From a virus: 64,000 bases of DNA. Where the stretch lies: positions 124,001-188,000 of IMG/VR virus record IMGVR_UViG_3300031576_000001; one strand, given 5' to 3'. Position 1 is the stretch's first letter; each line of letters begins with the position of its first letter. Position numbers and translations under genes: made by a program. The notes under the pieces are model-generated. The model made no database searches. It worked only from the letters and a program-made list of their open reading frames with translations, and was not told the DNA's origin. This document shows, piece after piece, positions 7,012 to 16,713 of this stretch.

Positions 7012-10000
7012 AGTTTGCGGTCGAGCTAGACCCCAAGAAGGCTATCAAGGCTGCCAAACAGCTACAGACCTCTTGGCAAGAGCTTCAGAAGATACCCAAG
7101 GACTACGCCAAGGACAGCAAGAAGTCCCTTGAGGGTGTGCTCACCAACTTCAATAAGCTCACTCGCGGGATGGAGGACTTCAACAAGGCGGCACTCCAAG
7201 CCAAGAAGAACCCCTTCTTGGATTCCAGCCAAAAAGGCGCCATTCAGAAGACCAAAAACCTGAGCCTGATGTTCGCCAGGCTTAACCACCAAACCAAGGC
7301 GCTAGCCAAGGCAAGGGAGAAGGTACAAGCTAAGTGGGACGACGCTAAGGCAAGCGGGGACACGGCTGAGCTAACTAAACAAGCCAGAATCCTGGGGGAC
7401 ATGGAAGCCAAGGAGCAGAAACTCCTGGCGGCTTTTCAGAAGGAAGCTAAGGCTGCTTCTTCGATTGCAGCGGCGTCCAAGGTGGCGGTAGCCGCTTCAG
7501 CGCAAATACTCAAAGAGGCTAGCGAGAATCTAGAGGAGTATGAGGAGCGCTCGGTCAAGCGTGCCAGTGAGCTACGCAAGGAGCTGATGGGTTACGGGGG
7601 TGAGGAGTTTGGTAAGGACTTCACAGAGAACCTGGAGGGGGGTATGTCTGCCCTAGCCTCTAAGTCAGGGGGTGATTTTGCTAAGTCTGTCATGGGACTC
7701 CTCAAGTCCGGGGGGAAGGGACTAGCTGGCATTAGTACAAGAATGCAAGCTAAAGCTGCTATAACCGGCAAGGAGCCCGGCATGATGGGCAAAGCTGCTG
7801 GGGCGGCTGGCGCGGGTATCGGTAAGATTATGGGGGTATTCTCCAAGCTCGGTCCAGTTATAGGGCTGGTCTCTTCTGCTGTGGTGGGTCTGGTCAAGCT
7901 ATTTATAGATGCGCAAGCCGCTGCCAAGGAGTTCAACAAGGAAATACTCACGGGTGCCTCTACGGCTGAGTTTCTGGCCGCGTCCGGGGGTAAGAGCGCC
8001 ATAGCGTTTGCCAACTTGGAGGACACCATGAAGCAGCTACGGGACGCCGCGTTTGACTACACAACCAATACAGACCTTGGAATATCAAGCAAGGAGCACG
8101 CAGCATTCACCAACACACTGGCCAAAGAGGGTGTATCCCTCAAGCAAATCACAGACGAGGCTGCGCGCTCCAATAAAAGCGTGGGTGACTTTGAGAAGAC
8201 CTTGATTACCTCTGGTGTTGTGTACTCCCGTGTTTTCGGGGTGTCTCTGGACGAGATTGCCTCACTTCAGGCTACTATGCAGGCGGACCTGGGTGTTTCA
8301 TTGAAGACCGCAACCGACCAGTTTGCTGAGATCAATATCGCGATGAAGGACTCGGGTATTGCCGCAAACAAGTTCTTTGGTATCGTGCGTAACCTCTCAT
8401 CCGACATGGGTTTTTTCAATCTTCGTATGGCTGAGGCTGGTAAGCTCTTGAAACTTGTGAGCAAGAGCATGAACGCCAAGCAAGCGGAGAAGTTCATTCA
8501 GAACCTCTCCGGGCACTTCAAGGGCCAGAGCTACGCTGACCGTATCCGTGCAACGCTGGTAGCTGGCAAGGGTCAAAAGGGTGGCGCCATTGCTACAGCC
8601 AAGAACCTGGAGGGTGAGCTACAGGGCAAGATCAAGACCCTTGCCACAGAGGCTCAAGGTAAAGGGGTGAACCCAGAGGGTCTACGTAAAGCTATTGCCG
8701 CTGGGGGTAAAGACCTCACCGACTTTATGGCAGCTAATGCAGAAAAGATGACGGGTGCCATGCGTAGTGAGGTTATAGATGCCTCCAAGCAGTCCCAGCT
8801 TGTCCAGGGTGGCAAGAAAGGCGACCTCTTCAGCTCTGCGCGTGGTTTGAAGAACGCGGGTCCAATAGCCGCCCTCAAGCAATTGGACTCCATTGCTGGC
8901 AATATGTTCGAGGGTAAGAAGTTCAACGAACTTTCAGGGAAAGAGCACTTTGCAATGACTAACCTCCCTGGAGGCGGGACGGAAGAATTGATGGACGAGG
9001 TTGACAAATTCCGCAAGGGTGTTGCGGTGTCAAAAGCGGAGATGCTAAACAAAATCAAAAACGACAAGGCCCTTAGTGAGGATGAGGGGCGTTTGCTCGC
9101 ACAGCTAGGGCTCACGGGTAAGAGCAAAGAGGAAATCTCTAAGGGCGTGGCTGGTGCAGACGAGGAGGACTTTTTCAACTCCATGTCAGCAGATCAAAAG
9201 CGTATTGCACTAGAGGGTGAAAACGCTACGGACTTCGCTAAGAAGCAAACGGGTCTAACGGACACATTGATTTCTAAGCTAGAGCGCCTCAGTGAGTTCT
9301 TGATGAATAAGTATTACAATATAATCGTAGACGTGTATGATGCACTTACTGACATGCCTGGTATGGGGGGCTCCTCTAGGAAAGAGCAAATACGTCAAGA
9401 GACTCTTTCTATGGGCGGTGGGAAACAAATGCTAGACATGCTCACAGGGGGTAGAGGCACTCTGCAAGGCTTGCAAGCTAGCTACTCTAAGGAAACGGAC
9501 CCTCAGAAGCAAGCACAACTGGCTATAGACGTGAACAAGCAACAGATGGCAGTAAACGAAGCCTCTGGAAAAGTGTTGAAAGCTATTACAGGTAAGGGGG
9601 GCACTTTCGGCATTGGGACAAGCGATGCTGAAATGGCTCAGAAGGCGGGTGTGAAAGCTGGGCTATCTGAGGACATGAATCGTAACTTTTCGACGTGGAT
9701 CAAAAAAGGGAAAACAGGAGAAGAAGCTGCAAAGCTCGCTGGTCTCTCTGATGATCAGATGGCAAGAGTTGCTGCGGAGGCTATGAAGACAATGGATGTT
9801 CAAGCTCTTCGGACAGTAACAAGTTGGGGTGTAACAAACACGGGTGTTGGTGCCACCCCTACTGCTAGCACCCCAGGCACTACCCAGGAGCTACCACCGC
9901 CAGCGCCCGAGGCACAGAAAACTGCCGAAGAGACCGCCAAAGCCGCACAAGCCCAGGTCGCAGCTACCGAGGAGCAAACCAAGGTTCTTGACACCAAGGG

Positions 10001-10733
10001 CATCAAGCTCGACAAACCCTTCCTCAAGACCAAGATTGGTCCTCAAGTAGAGGAAAGTACCCTCTCGGCGCTACGTACCGCCCTCTTTGAGTTCTACGTT
10101 CTACAACATACACCGCTGGCAGACGTGGCTGAGGCGATCAAGGGGGGTCTGGACCCCAAGAGCGCAGGCGAGAAGCTAGTCGCCGGCATGAAAGAGCAAG
10201 GCAGTGCATTCAATGCTGGCGAGACCGTCAAGGCTAACGCAGCCGGAGGCACCGTCATGCGTCCCGCCCCAGGTGAAGCGTTTGCCTCCGTAGCCCCAGG
10301 GGAGACAATCGTACCCAAAGGTGGCGGCGCGGGGGGCATCACGATCAACGTCAACGTAGGGGGCGCACCGCTCGCTACGATCATCGAGGGTAAGGTCAAA
10401 GAGGGTATCGAGATTTGGCAACGCCGTGAGGCGATGAGAGCCTTACCCCGTGGGAAACTTCACCCTACGCAACCCAGAGAACCTACCCAGGCTAGACGCC
10501 CCCGGGGTAGACGCGAAGTACCGTCACGGAGCCGAAGGGCTCCGAGGGGGGGTGCCCATGGTCTTTCAAGTGACCTCTCCGCTGGACGAGCGCACCCTTC
10601 TCTTGCCTCACGCCCTGGTCTTGCATATCAACCCCAAGAGCCTGGACGAGTCGTTCACCAAGAAGGTCGAGCGTATTCAGACCCGGGGCGGTTTCGTCGA
10701 GCAACACTGGTGGGAAGACCTCACCAGCATTAG
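6987..10733 (+). CDS. Tape measure protein
   Basis: At 1248 residues, this is the longest protein before the baseplate genes and is rich in Lys, Ala, Gly and Glu with long helices, as expected for the tape measure that sets tail length and is ejected with the DNA. One hydrophobic span (about residues 284-306, VIGLVSSAVVGLVKLFI) is a candidate membrane segment. The Gly-rich end GGGAGGITINVNVGG followed by a helix ending RRE is typical of tape measure C-termini. From about residue 1155 the reading becomes Arg/Pro/His-rich and is really an out-of-frame reading of the next gene, overlapping it by 284 bases. One missing base near CCCC (10446-10449) would end it at TAG 10493-10495. At ~0.15 nm per residue the tail would be about 170-190 nm long. 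Confidence 0.88.
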   Translation: MAKDTEVLKFAVELDPKKAIKAAKQLQTSWQELQKIPKDYAKDSKKSLEGVLTNFNKLTRGMEDFNKAALQAKKNPFLDSSQKGAIQKTKNLSLMFARLNHQTKALAKAREKVQAKWDDAKASGDTAELTKQARILGDMEAKEQKLLAAFQKEAKAASSIAAASKVAVAASAQILKEASENLEEYEERSVKRASELRKELMGYGGEEFGKDFTENLEGGMSALASKSGGDFAKSVMGLLKSGGKGLAGISTRMQAKAAITGKEPGMMGKAAGAAGAGIGKIMGVFSKLGPVIGLVSSAVVGLVKLFIDAQAAAKEFNKEILTGASTAEFLAASGGKSAIAFANLEDTMKQLRDAAFDYTTNTDLGISSKEHAAFTNTLAKEGVSLKQITDEAARSNKSVGDFEKTLITSGVVYSRVFGVSLDEIASLQATMQADLGVSLKTATDQFAEINIAMKDSGIAANKFFGIVRNLSSDMGFFNLRMAEAGKLLKLVSKSMNAKQAEKFIQNLSGHFKGQSYADRIRATLVAGKGQKGGAIATAKNLEGELQGKIKTLATEAQGKGVNPEGLRKAIAAGGKDLTDFMAANAEKMTGAMRSEVIDASKQSQLVQGGKKGDLFSSARGLKNAGPIAALKQLDSIAGNMFEGKKFNELSGKEHFAMTNLPGGGTEELMDEVDKFRKGVAVSKAEMLNKIKNDKALSEDEGRLLAQLGLTGKSKEEISKGVAGADEEDFFNSMSADQKRIALEGENATDFAKKQTGLTDTLISKLERLSEFLMNKYYNIIVDVYDALTDMPGMGGSSRKEQIRQETLSMGGGKQMLDMLTGGRGTLQGLQASYSKETDPQKQAQLAIDVNKQQMAVNEASGKVLKAITGKGGTFGIGTSDAEMAQKAGVKAGLSEDMNRNFSTWIKKGKTGEEAAKLAGLSDDQMARVAAEAMKTMDVQALRTVTSWGVTNTGVGATPTASTPGTTQELPPPAPEAQKTAEETAKAAQAQVAATEEQTKVLDTKGIKLDKPFLKTKIGPQVEESTLSALRTALFEFYVLQHTPLADVAEAIKGGLDPKSAGEKLVAGMKEQGSAFNAGETVKANAAGGTVMRPAPGEAFASVAPGETIVPKGGGAGGITINVNVGGAPLATIIEGKVKEGIEIWQRREAMRALPRGKLHPTQPREPTQARRPRGRREVPSRSRRAPRGGAHGLSSDLSAGRAHPSLASRPGLAYQPQEPGRVVHQEGRAYSDPGRFRRATLVGRPHQH

Positions 10734-11349
10734 CGCCTCAGCTACAACGGGTGCCTTCGTCAACATAAGGACCGGGCTAGCCTCCGTCCTACGTAGAGAG
10801 ACCATCGCCTATGACCGGTTTCAAGACCTGAGAGACCTGTACCGTAACAATGGCTCCCTCTACGCACCCAACGGGCAAATCGTGCTTCAGGGCTACATCA
10901 TGCTCCTTTACGACCGGGGCACCTACCTCGGTACGTTCAGGTCGTTTAACTTCGAGGAAACCGATGACAGCCCCTTTGCGTTCTCCCTCAATTGGGAGTT
11001 CAAGGTCGAAAAGACCATCCTCAAGGTGCCCACGGCTCTCGTAGGTCGTAACCTACCCACGCCAGCTTTGCTACAGACGAACCCTCTTGGCAAGACAGAG
11101 CCTACCCCTGACGCCATTGCTGCCAAGCTAAGAGAGTCCGCTGAGAAGGCAGCGCGCGAGACGGCAAACGAGAAGGAGCACCAACGGGAAGTGTCGGGCT
11201 ACATTGCAGAGGGCCCAGCTTTGAAAAGGGCACTTGAAACGGACGTTATCTTTGGCAGCACCACCCCGGACAGCTTTGAGGCTCGCCAGCAAGCAAGGAA
11301 CCTAGCCAAGGGTCTACCTATCACGGGGGGGTTGCGTCCCCCACGTTGA
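10450..11349 (+). CDS. Baseplate/tail hub adaptor protein
   Basis: 299 residues, GTG start. A later ATG at 10558, preceded by a G-rich stretch, is the alternative. Residues ~60-195 form a beta-rich domain: LHINPKSL, TRGGFVEQHW, then DLYRNNGSLY and a block with G.I.LLYD..TYLG.F..F..EE.DDSPF. The same pattern recurs at the C-terminus of the next gene product, so the two are paralogs. This arrangement after the tape measure recalls the small adaptor proteins that bridge tube and hub in contractile tails. The C-terminal ~100 residues are helical and charged. Role in the tail is well supported by position; the exact homolog is uncertain. Confidence 0.6.
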   Translation: MGNFTLRNPENLPRLDAPGVDAKYRHGAEGLRGGVPMVFQVTSPLDERTLLLPHALVLHINPKSLDESFTKKVERIQTRGGFVEQHWWEDLTSISASATTGAFVNIRTGLASVLRRETIAYDRFQDLRDLYRNNGSLYAPNGQIVLQGYIMLLYDRGTYLGTFRSFNFEETDDSPFAFSLNWEFKVEKTILKVPTALVGRNLPTPALLQTNPLGKTEPTPDAIAAKLRESAEKAARETANEKEHQREVSGYIAEGPALKRALETDVIFGSTTPDSFEARQQARNLAKGLPITGGLRPPR

Positions 11350-11378
11350 TCCGTGAGGCTGCGCCCTAGACAAGAACC

Positions 11379-13445
11379 ATGCCAGACTATCGCCCCGGTC
11401 AACGTGTTACAACCTCTTTGGAGGACAACGCCAAGTATTACGACCCTGACCTGTACAGTGCGCTCCTTACGTTTTCTAACTCGCTGACACTGGACCCGGA
11501 CGAGCTAAGCGAGAACTTCCTACCTCTTCATGGGGCGAAGCCTAACCCAAAGCCCTTTGTGGTGGGCGTACTACCCCCCAACTTGCCTATCACAGGGCGC
11601 ATTCTGGATCGGTCTGCGTCTATTGCGGCTCAGGAGCAGCTAGGTACGGCTGTCCCACAGACCGTGCCGGCGGGTCAAGCTGTCCCTGGTAACCCCGGTG
11701 CCGCTGGCGCGGGTGGTCCTAACGCTCTCTCCACCGATGCACAGCCTGGCGTGGGGGGAGCCAACCTGCCCCCGTCGTTCTGGAACAAGTACGTAGAAAT
11801 GTGCAACAGGTTGGGTATTCACCCCCTGGAACTGGTCATTGTGATCAACAATGAGTCAGGGTTCAAGCCGGGTAGTCAGAATTTCACCACCAAGAAGGGG
11901 CGTGCCAAAGAGGCGGTAGCCAAGGGGTTGAACCAGCTTACCAAGGCGACGGCTAAGTCCAAAGGAATGACCGAGGAGGAGTGGTCCACCTACCAGAACA
12001 TGAGTGCCGAGGACCAACTCTACTGGGTTGAGAAATTCTACCAGGGTCACGGCGGCAAGGACACACTTGACCTCTACAGGGTTACCTTTGGGGGGTACGC
12101 TGGGCACAAGGATGAGAAGCTCAACAACCCAGACGGTTCCCTCTACGCTTCCAAAGAATGGCAGGCTAAGTACACAGCAGATCATCCCGGTACGGTATGG
12201 CCCTTTCCAGGGAGTAACGACTCTTCCTACTACTCCAACATAAATCTCGACATAGCTGAAGGATCGTTTGCTGCGCTTGTCGGGCATATTGACCCCAAGA
12301 ATCCTCCACGCAAGGGCTGGATTGGTGAATCTGATTTGCGTAGAATCATTGGTAATGGGTACCCTTCTGACCTCAATGACCGTATAGAGGCTGCCCAGAA
12401 GGCAGTGGGTAACAGCAAGGGGACACCACCACAGCGCCCCGGGGCTGCCGGGGGTGGGGGCGCGGGGGGTACTACCAATGCTTGGGCTAGCGGGGGTAGT
12501 AGCGCCGCCCAGGCTGCACACCGCCGCATTAGTAAACTGGCTACAGGGGACGTGAACCTCACCACGGGGCTCGGTCAAGACCTCAGAACCCTCCAAGAGG
12601 CGTATATTCGCGAGGTCTCCGCTCAGGCGGCGGCCATGAGGGATGCGCCCCCCCTCCGCTTGCTCGTCAACCCTAGCTCCTTCAAGGTAGCCTCTGAGAA
12701 GGTCATATCTGATGGTACTGGGGGTAGGTACGGACCCATTGTTGAGCACTGGGGTGACGGTCAAGACAAAATAGACTTCTCTGGTAAGATTGCCGCCTTC
12801 TACACGGTGGACCCCGCGGGCGAGACAAGAGGTTCCGGGCTATCGCGCGCCAGCCGTAACTTCTCAGCCTCGTTCAAGAACTTCATGAGCCTGTACCTGC
12901 TCTATCGAAACAATGGGGCGTTGTACACGCTGGCAGACCCCACGCAGCCCCCCACATTTACCGCCGTGGGTACGGTCTACCTGTATTACGATGGCATTCT
13001 CTATCTGGGCTCCTTTGACACGTTTTCGATTACAGAGTCGGAGGATATACCGTACTCCCTGGAATACTCTCTCACGTTCACCGTGAGAATGGAGTTCCAG
13101 CTTGACTTGCAGATTGACGAGACGTTTGCTTACGGCGCACCACGAAACCTCAGCAAGCAACCCATACAAACTACCAGTGACCCCTTCAACCCCGCGCTAG
13201 CTACTGTCTACAACTCCACGGTCAGGAGCAATGTCAAGAGGTTCGAGGCCAGTCGCGATTGGATAGCAAAGCACCCTGACGAATGGGCTAAGTACATGAG
13301 CGGTACACCGCAGTCTACTACTACGCCCTCTCCGTTGCCAGGGACGGGGACGACCACGCAGCCTGCCACAGCCCCGGAGACCAAGGAACAGACCAACGCC
13401 AGGATCTTCCTCTTGATAAGCAACACCAACACGGGTAAGAAGTAA
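11379..13445 (+). CDS. Tail adaptor protein with embedded lytic transglycosylase-like domain
   Basis: 688 residues. Residues ~125-320 look like a lysozyme-fold transglycosylase. VINNESGFKPGS (~153-164) supplies the catalytic-type Glu in an ES.F.P context. AKGLNQLTKATAK follows with the GL.Q pattern, then SAEDQLYWVEKF and a Tyr/Gly-rich stretch. Such domains cleave peptidoglycan locally during DNA injection. Gly/Ala/Pro-rich linkers flank it. The C-terminal ~170 residues (from RLLVNPSSFKV, ~425) repeat the adaptor domain of the upstream gene, including VEHWGD, YLLYRNNGALY and LYYDGILYLGSFDTF...ESEDIPY. The protein is therefore a fusion of a muralytic module to a duplicated hub adaptor. It lies 30 bases after that gene. 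Confidence 0.72.
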   Translation: MPDYRPGQRVTTSLEDNAKYYDPDLYSALLTFSNSLTLDPDELSENFLPLHGAKPNPKPFVVGVLPPNLPITGRILDRSASIAAQEQLGTAVPQTVPAGQAVPGNPGAAGAGGPNALSTDAQPGVGGANLPPSFWNKYVEMCNRLGIHPLELVIVINNESGFKPGSQNFTTKKGRAKEAVAKGLNQLTKATAKSKGMTEEEWSTYQNMSAEDQLYWVEKFYQGHGGKDTLDLYRVTFGGYAGHKDEKLNNPDGSLYASKEWQAKYTADHPGTVWPFPGSNDSSYYSNINLDIAEGSFAALVGHIDPKNPPRKGWIGESDLRRIIGNGYPSDLNDRIEAAQKAVGNSKGTPPQRPGAAGGGGAGGTTNAWASGGSSAAQAAHRRISKLATGDVNLTTGLGQDLRTLQEAYIREVSAQAAAMRDAPPLRLLVNPSSFKVASEKVISDGTGGRYGPIVEHWGDGQDKIDFSGKIAAFYTVDPAGETRGSGLSRASRNFSASFKNFMSLYLLYRNNGALYTLADPTQPPTFTAVGTVYLYYDGILYLGSFDTFSITESEDIPYSLEYSLTFTVRMEFQLDLQIDETFAYGAPRNLSKQPIQTTSDPFNPALATVYNSTVRSNVKRFEASRDWIAKHPDEWAKYMSGTPQSTTTPSPLPGTGTTTQPATAPETKEQTNARIFLLISNTNTGKK

Positions 13446-13449
13446 CCCC

Positions 13450-16400
13450 ATGGCTCGCAGTCCCTTCTCCGGCACGTTTACCCCCAACGTCAGACCTACC
13501 GTGGTCATGGCGCCTGACGCCAAGGTGCTCATCAACGGGGAGAGTGAGCTAATCGGGTGCCCCTCTTGCCGTAAGCAGTTTGACATCAACAAGTTTGTCA
13601 CCAGCGTTCAGGTGGACCTCAACGTAGACAGTGCCCCCGGTAGCGCCACGATTAGCCTCTCTGTACCCAGGCACACCGTAGACGACATCTTCTTTGACGG
13701 GGAGGTCATCCTGTCCCCCATGATGGAGATCGAGGTCTTTGCTAAAGGCTACTTCCTTGTCGAGGGCGTGCCTCAGTATTACCCTATATTCTGGGGATTG
13801 ATAACCGAGGTAGGTGTCTCTCAGTCGGGGAGTGACACCACGGTAAGCATTCAGTGTGCAGACATTCTCAAGTGGTGGGAGCTGTGCATGATCAACGTCA
13901 ACCCGGCGTACCTTTCCCCTGTGGGCACGGGTCAGCAAGGGTGGTCCATCTTCGGTAACGTGCTCTTCGGTCGTAACCCTTACGATATGATCTTCACCCT
14001 GGCTAACCAGTCCTTCGGGGACATCGTGGTTGGTACGGGCTCTCTGGTCTCCCTTCACAAAGAGGCTGACCAACCCAAGGTCTTCAAGGCTGCCATCGGG
14101 GAAATGATGCTCTACTGGGAAAAGAGGTTCTCCCGCATAAGAAGCAACCTCTTGCTGTACGGCGTGAACGGTGTTGCCGTCCGTGGGGCTTCTATCTCCG
14201 AGGAAGTCGCTGCGGGCAAAGCCAAGAACAAAGGCAACTTTGTCTCGTCCGTTATCTTCGGGGCAAATGGCTCTGACCCTCAGTCTGTCTTTGATCCGAC
14301 TAGCCCAGCCGTCACTGCGTTTCGTACACAATTCATGAATGCTGGCGACTTGAACTTTTACCAAGCGGAGTTTCAATCCAAGCTAGAGATCGCCAACCTA
14401 TGCAAGGACGCTATTGGGTTTGAGTTTTACATGGACGTGACGGGGGACATTGTATTCAAGCCCCCCTTTTACAACCTCGACGTGGTAGCTAACAAGCCGG
14501 TCTCTTGGATACAGGACATTGACATTATCTCGGAGGACTTCTCCGAGTCAGAAGCAGAAGTCATCACTCAGATCCAGTGTACCGGCTCACCCTACGGTAA
14601 CATTGACTACGGTATGCCCGAAGAGCTAACGCCCCACGTCACGGTCACGGACTATCACTTGCTAAGGCGTTACGGCTGGCGGACGCACTCTTACGACAGT
14701 ACCTTCATGGGGTCCAACGTGCAAATGTTCTACCACGGTATGGACATTTTGGACCGGATGAATGCAAAGAGACACCGCGGTACTGTGAGTATTCCTCTTC
14801 GCCCTGAGCTTAGGCTAGGCTTCCCGGTCTACATACCACACAAGGACCAGATTTGGTATGTCACGGGCATAAGTCACAATATCGAGTTTGGTGGGCGTGC
14901 GCAGACCACGCTGACGCTTACCGCCAAGAGGGGTAAGTTTCACGCCCCCAAGGGTATCGGTACGTTTCAGAGCAAAGGGCAAGCCAAGCCGCCCCAGGGT
15001 AAGCTCAACCCCAAGTCAATAAGGGCACAGAAGTTTGAACTAAAGCTAGGCGCTGCCGCTACCTTCCCGCCGGATGTACTACAGAAGGACGACGCACAGG
15101 GGGCAGCACCGTATGAGCCCCTCTTGCTCAGGCACCCCAAGACCGGGCGCTCTCTGGGTTACCCTAACGTGGTCATGGTGTACACCCGCCCCTTCAAGCC
15201 TGACCCTGCCACCATGGCTCAGACGCAAGGCAAGAAGCCCAATGGTCCTGTCTCGGCGGTAGCTAAGAAGCAACAAGCGGAGTACAAGGCGAACCAGAAA
15301 GCGGACGCCAAGAAGCAATCCGAGGGACTCAATGCTATCTTCGATGACGACAAGATACAACTTCTCAGGGAAAAGCTGGACCGTAACAAGTACAGCTACG
15401 GTCTTACCACGGCGGGCGTCTACGTCTACGCTTACGACAAGGGGGGCTGGATCAACCAGTTTGCCCTCGTCCCGGGTAGCAATATCTCGGTCCTCAACAG
15501 CCAGGGTGACCCTGACGCCAAGGTGGTACAGCAAAACCAGAGCGTTCTCATCCGTCCTGTGTCCGACGAGCGAGGCTTCGAGCTAGTGGGTAACTACCGT
15601 TACGGTCGAGGCGTCTCTTTGCGTGACGGTTCCCTTGTTATCACGAATGGCAAGACCAATGCGCTGGCGACCATTAGCCTGCAAACGGCGGTTTCCGGTG
15701 ATCTGTTTGCCACGCTAGCGGCTGCCTCTCAGGGGCTCACCACGATTTACACCGGAGAGGGTAACCCCGCCGAGACTTTGGCACAGTTGAACCCCACGCA
15801 AGACCGCGACTTGCAGACCGCGGTTACGCTTCAACCGGACGGGTCCGCTGTACTTATCCAGGGCACACCCAACTTCGTTGACGCCGCCCCGCTGGGCTCC
15901 CCCGAGGAGCAAGGCACCTTCCCCAGCGTAGAGGCGGGTCAACTGTCACGCGCCCTCACGCTAGCCGAGCTAGGCAGGTTCAACGAGAAGGCGCCGGAGG
16001 AGAACTGCGTGTGCCTCTCGGGGCGGCAAGAACTAGCCTTCTTGAACACGGGCTACCAAGTCGAGACGCTGACCGCCAGCGGAGCGGACCCCAGCAAGCT
16101 CTTCGGGAAGCTGGCGGACCTGGATATTACCGTTACTGCCTCTTCTACGGCTCGGTTTACGGGCGTTGACCCGGAGCACCGGAGCCCCCTCCAACCTACC
16201 AAGCTCTCCTACAAGGAGGTGCAGGGTAAGATAGACACCTTCCTTTACAACCTGTACAGCGCCCTAGACGCCCCTCACCAAGCCTACGAGCGCATTCTAC
16301 GTGGGCAACCCCTCTCCGAGGACGTTCTACCCACCACGCCAGGCGCGAGCCCGAATAGCGGCATAGCACCCCCCTTCAATGGGCTACGTAGGCAGGCTCT

Positions 16401-16686
16401 TGGTGACCCCGCTGCCATCGCTCAGGACTACCAGGCGAGCGGTAACCGGGTTGACCAAGTGCTCGACAAGTTCGCCAAGGATACCAAGAAGGGCGAGCAA
16501 TTGGCTAACCTGCAAGCCCAGATTGCACAAGCCAAGCTGGACAAGAAGCTGCTTGACATTGAGGTCAGCAGCCTTGGTCCCTCCGATTCTGAGGCTAAGA
16601 GGCAACAAGTGCTCAAGGCTCTCTTTGAGACAGAGCAGAATATAGCCAACTTGGAGCTACGCTACCAGCAAGCGGTCTCTTCGTGA
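13450..16686 (+). CDS. Baseplate hub protein (gp27/gpD-like)
   Basis: 1078 residues. The N-terminal ~500 residues fit a hub. KFVTSVQVDLNVDSAPGSATISLSV is followed by a segment around PIFWGLITEVGVSQ and then ADILKWWELC, the beta-barrel pattern of tail hub proteins (T4 gp27, P2 gpD, VgrG N-terminus). These form a trimer at the tube tip and hold the spike. The region KRHRGTVSIPLRPELRLGFPVY...WYVTGISHNIEFGG is characteristic of the hub's second barrel. An extra CPSC pair sits at ~37-40. The C-terminal ~550 residues are a long beta and coil extension ending in a Lys/Gln/Leu-rich coiled coil (from ~1010). It sits between adaptor and spike genes, the expected order. Confidence 0.78.
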   Translation: MARSPFSGTFTPNVRPTVVMAPDAKVLINGESELIGCPSCRKQFDINKFVTSVQVDLNVDSAPGSATISLSVPRHTVDDIFFDGEVILSPMMEIEVFAKGYFLVEGVPQYYPIFWGLITEVGVSQSGSDTTVSIQCADILKWWELCMINVNPAYLSPVGTGQQGWSIFGNVLFGRNPYDMIFTLANQSFGDIVVGTGSLVSLHKEADQPKVFKAAIGEMMLYWEKRFSRIRSNLLLYGVNGVAVRGASISEEVAAGKAKNKGNFVSSVIFGANGSDPQSVFDPTSPAVTAFRTQFMNAGDLNFYQAEFQSKLEIANLCKDAIGFEFYMDVTGDIVFKPPFYNLDVVANKPVSWIQDIDIISEDFSESEAEVITQIQCTGSPYGNIDYGMPEELTPHVTVTDYHLLRRYGWRTHSYDSTFMGSNVQMFYHGMDILDRMNAKRHRGTVSIPLRPELRLGFPVYIPHKDQIWYVTGISHNIEFGGRAQTTLTLTAKRGKFHAPKGIGTFQSKGQAKPPQGKLNPKSIRAQKFELKLGAAATFPPDVLQKDDAQGAAPYEPLLLRHPKTGRSLGYPNVVMVYTRPFKPDPATMAQTQGKKPNGPVSAVAKKQQAEYKANQKADAKKQSEGLNAIFDDDKIQLLREKLDRNKYSYGLTTAGVYVYAYDKGGWINQFALVPGSNISVLNSQGDPDAKVVQQNQSVLIRPVSDERGFELVGNYRYGRGVSLRDGSLVITNGKTNALATISLQTAVSGDLFATLAAASQGLTTIYTGEGNPAETLAQLNPTQDRDLQTAVTLQPDGSAVLIQGTPNFVDAAPLGSPEEQGTFPSVEAGQLSRALTLAELGRFNEKAPEENCVCLSGRQELAFLNTGYQVETLTASGADPSKLFGKLADLDITVTASSTARFTGVDPEHRSPLQPTKLSYKEVQGKIDTFLYNLYSALDAPHQAYERILRGQPLSEDVLPTTPGASPNSGIAPPFNGLRRQALGDPAAIAQDYQASGNRVDQVLDKFAKDTKKGEQLANLQAQIAQAKLDKKLLDIEVSSLGPSDSEAKRQQVLKALFETEQNIANLELRYQQAVSS

Positions 16687-16713
16687 CGCCCCGCGTGGTA
16701 CACTGAAAGCCCT

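Noticed and set aside
11856-12764. Long minus-strand frame (302 codons) opposite the transglycosylase gene
   Set aside because: A mirror of the strongly supported plus-strand gene, with low-complexity, unconserved composition and no ribosome site.
13549-14376. Minus-strand frame of 275 codons opposite the hub gene
   Set aside because: Shadow of the hub coding frame; no protein-like domain.
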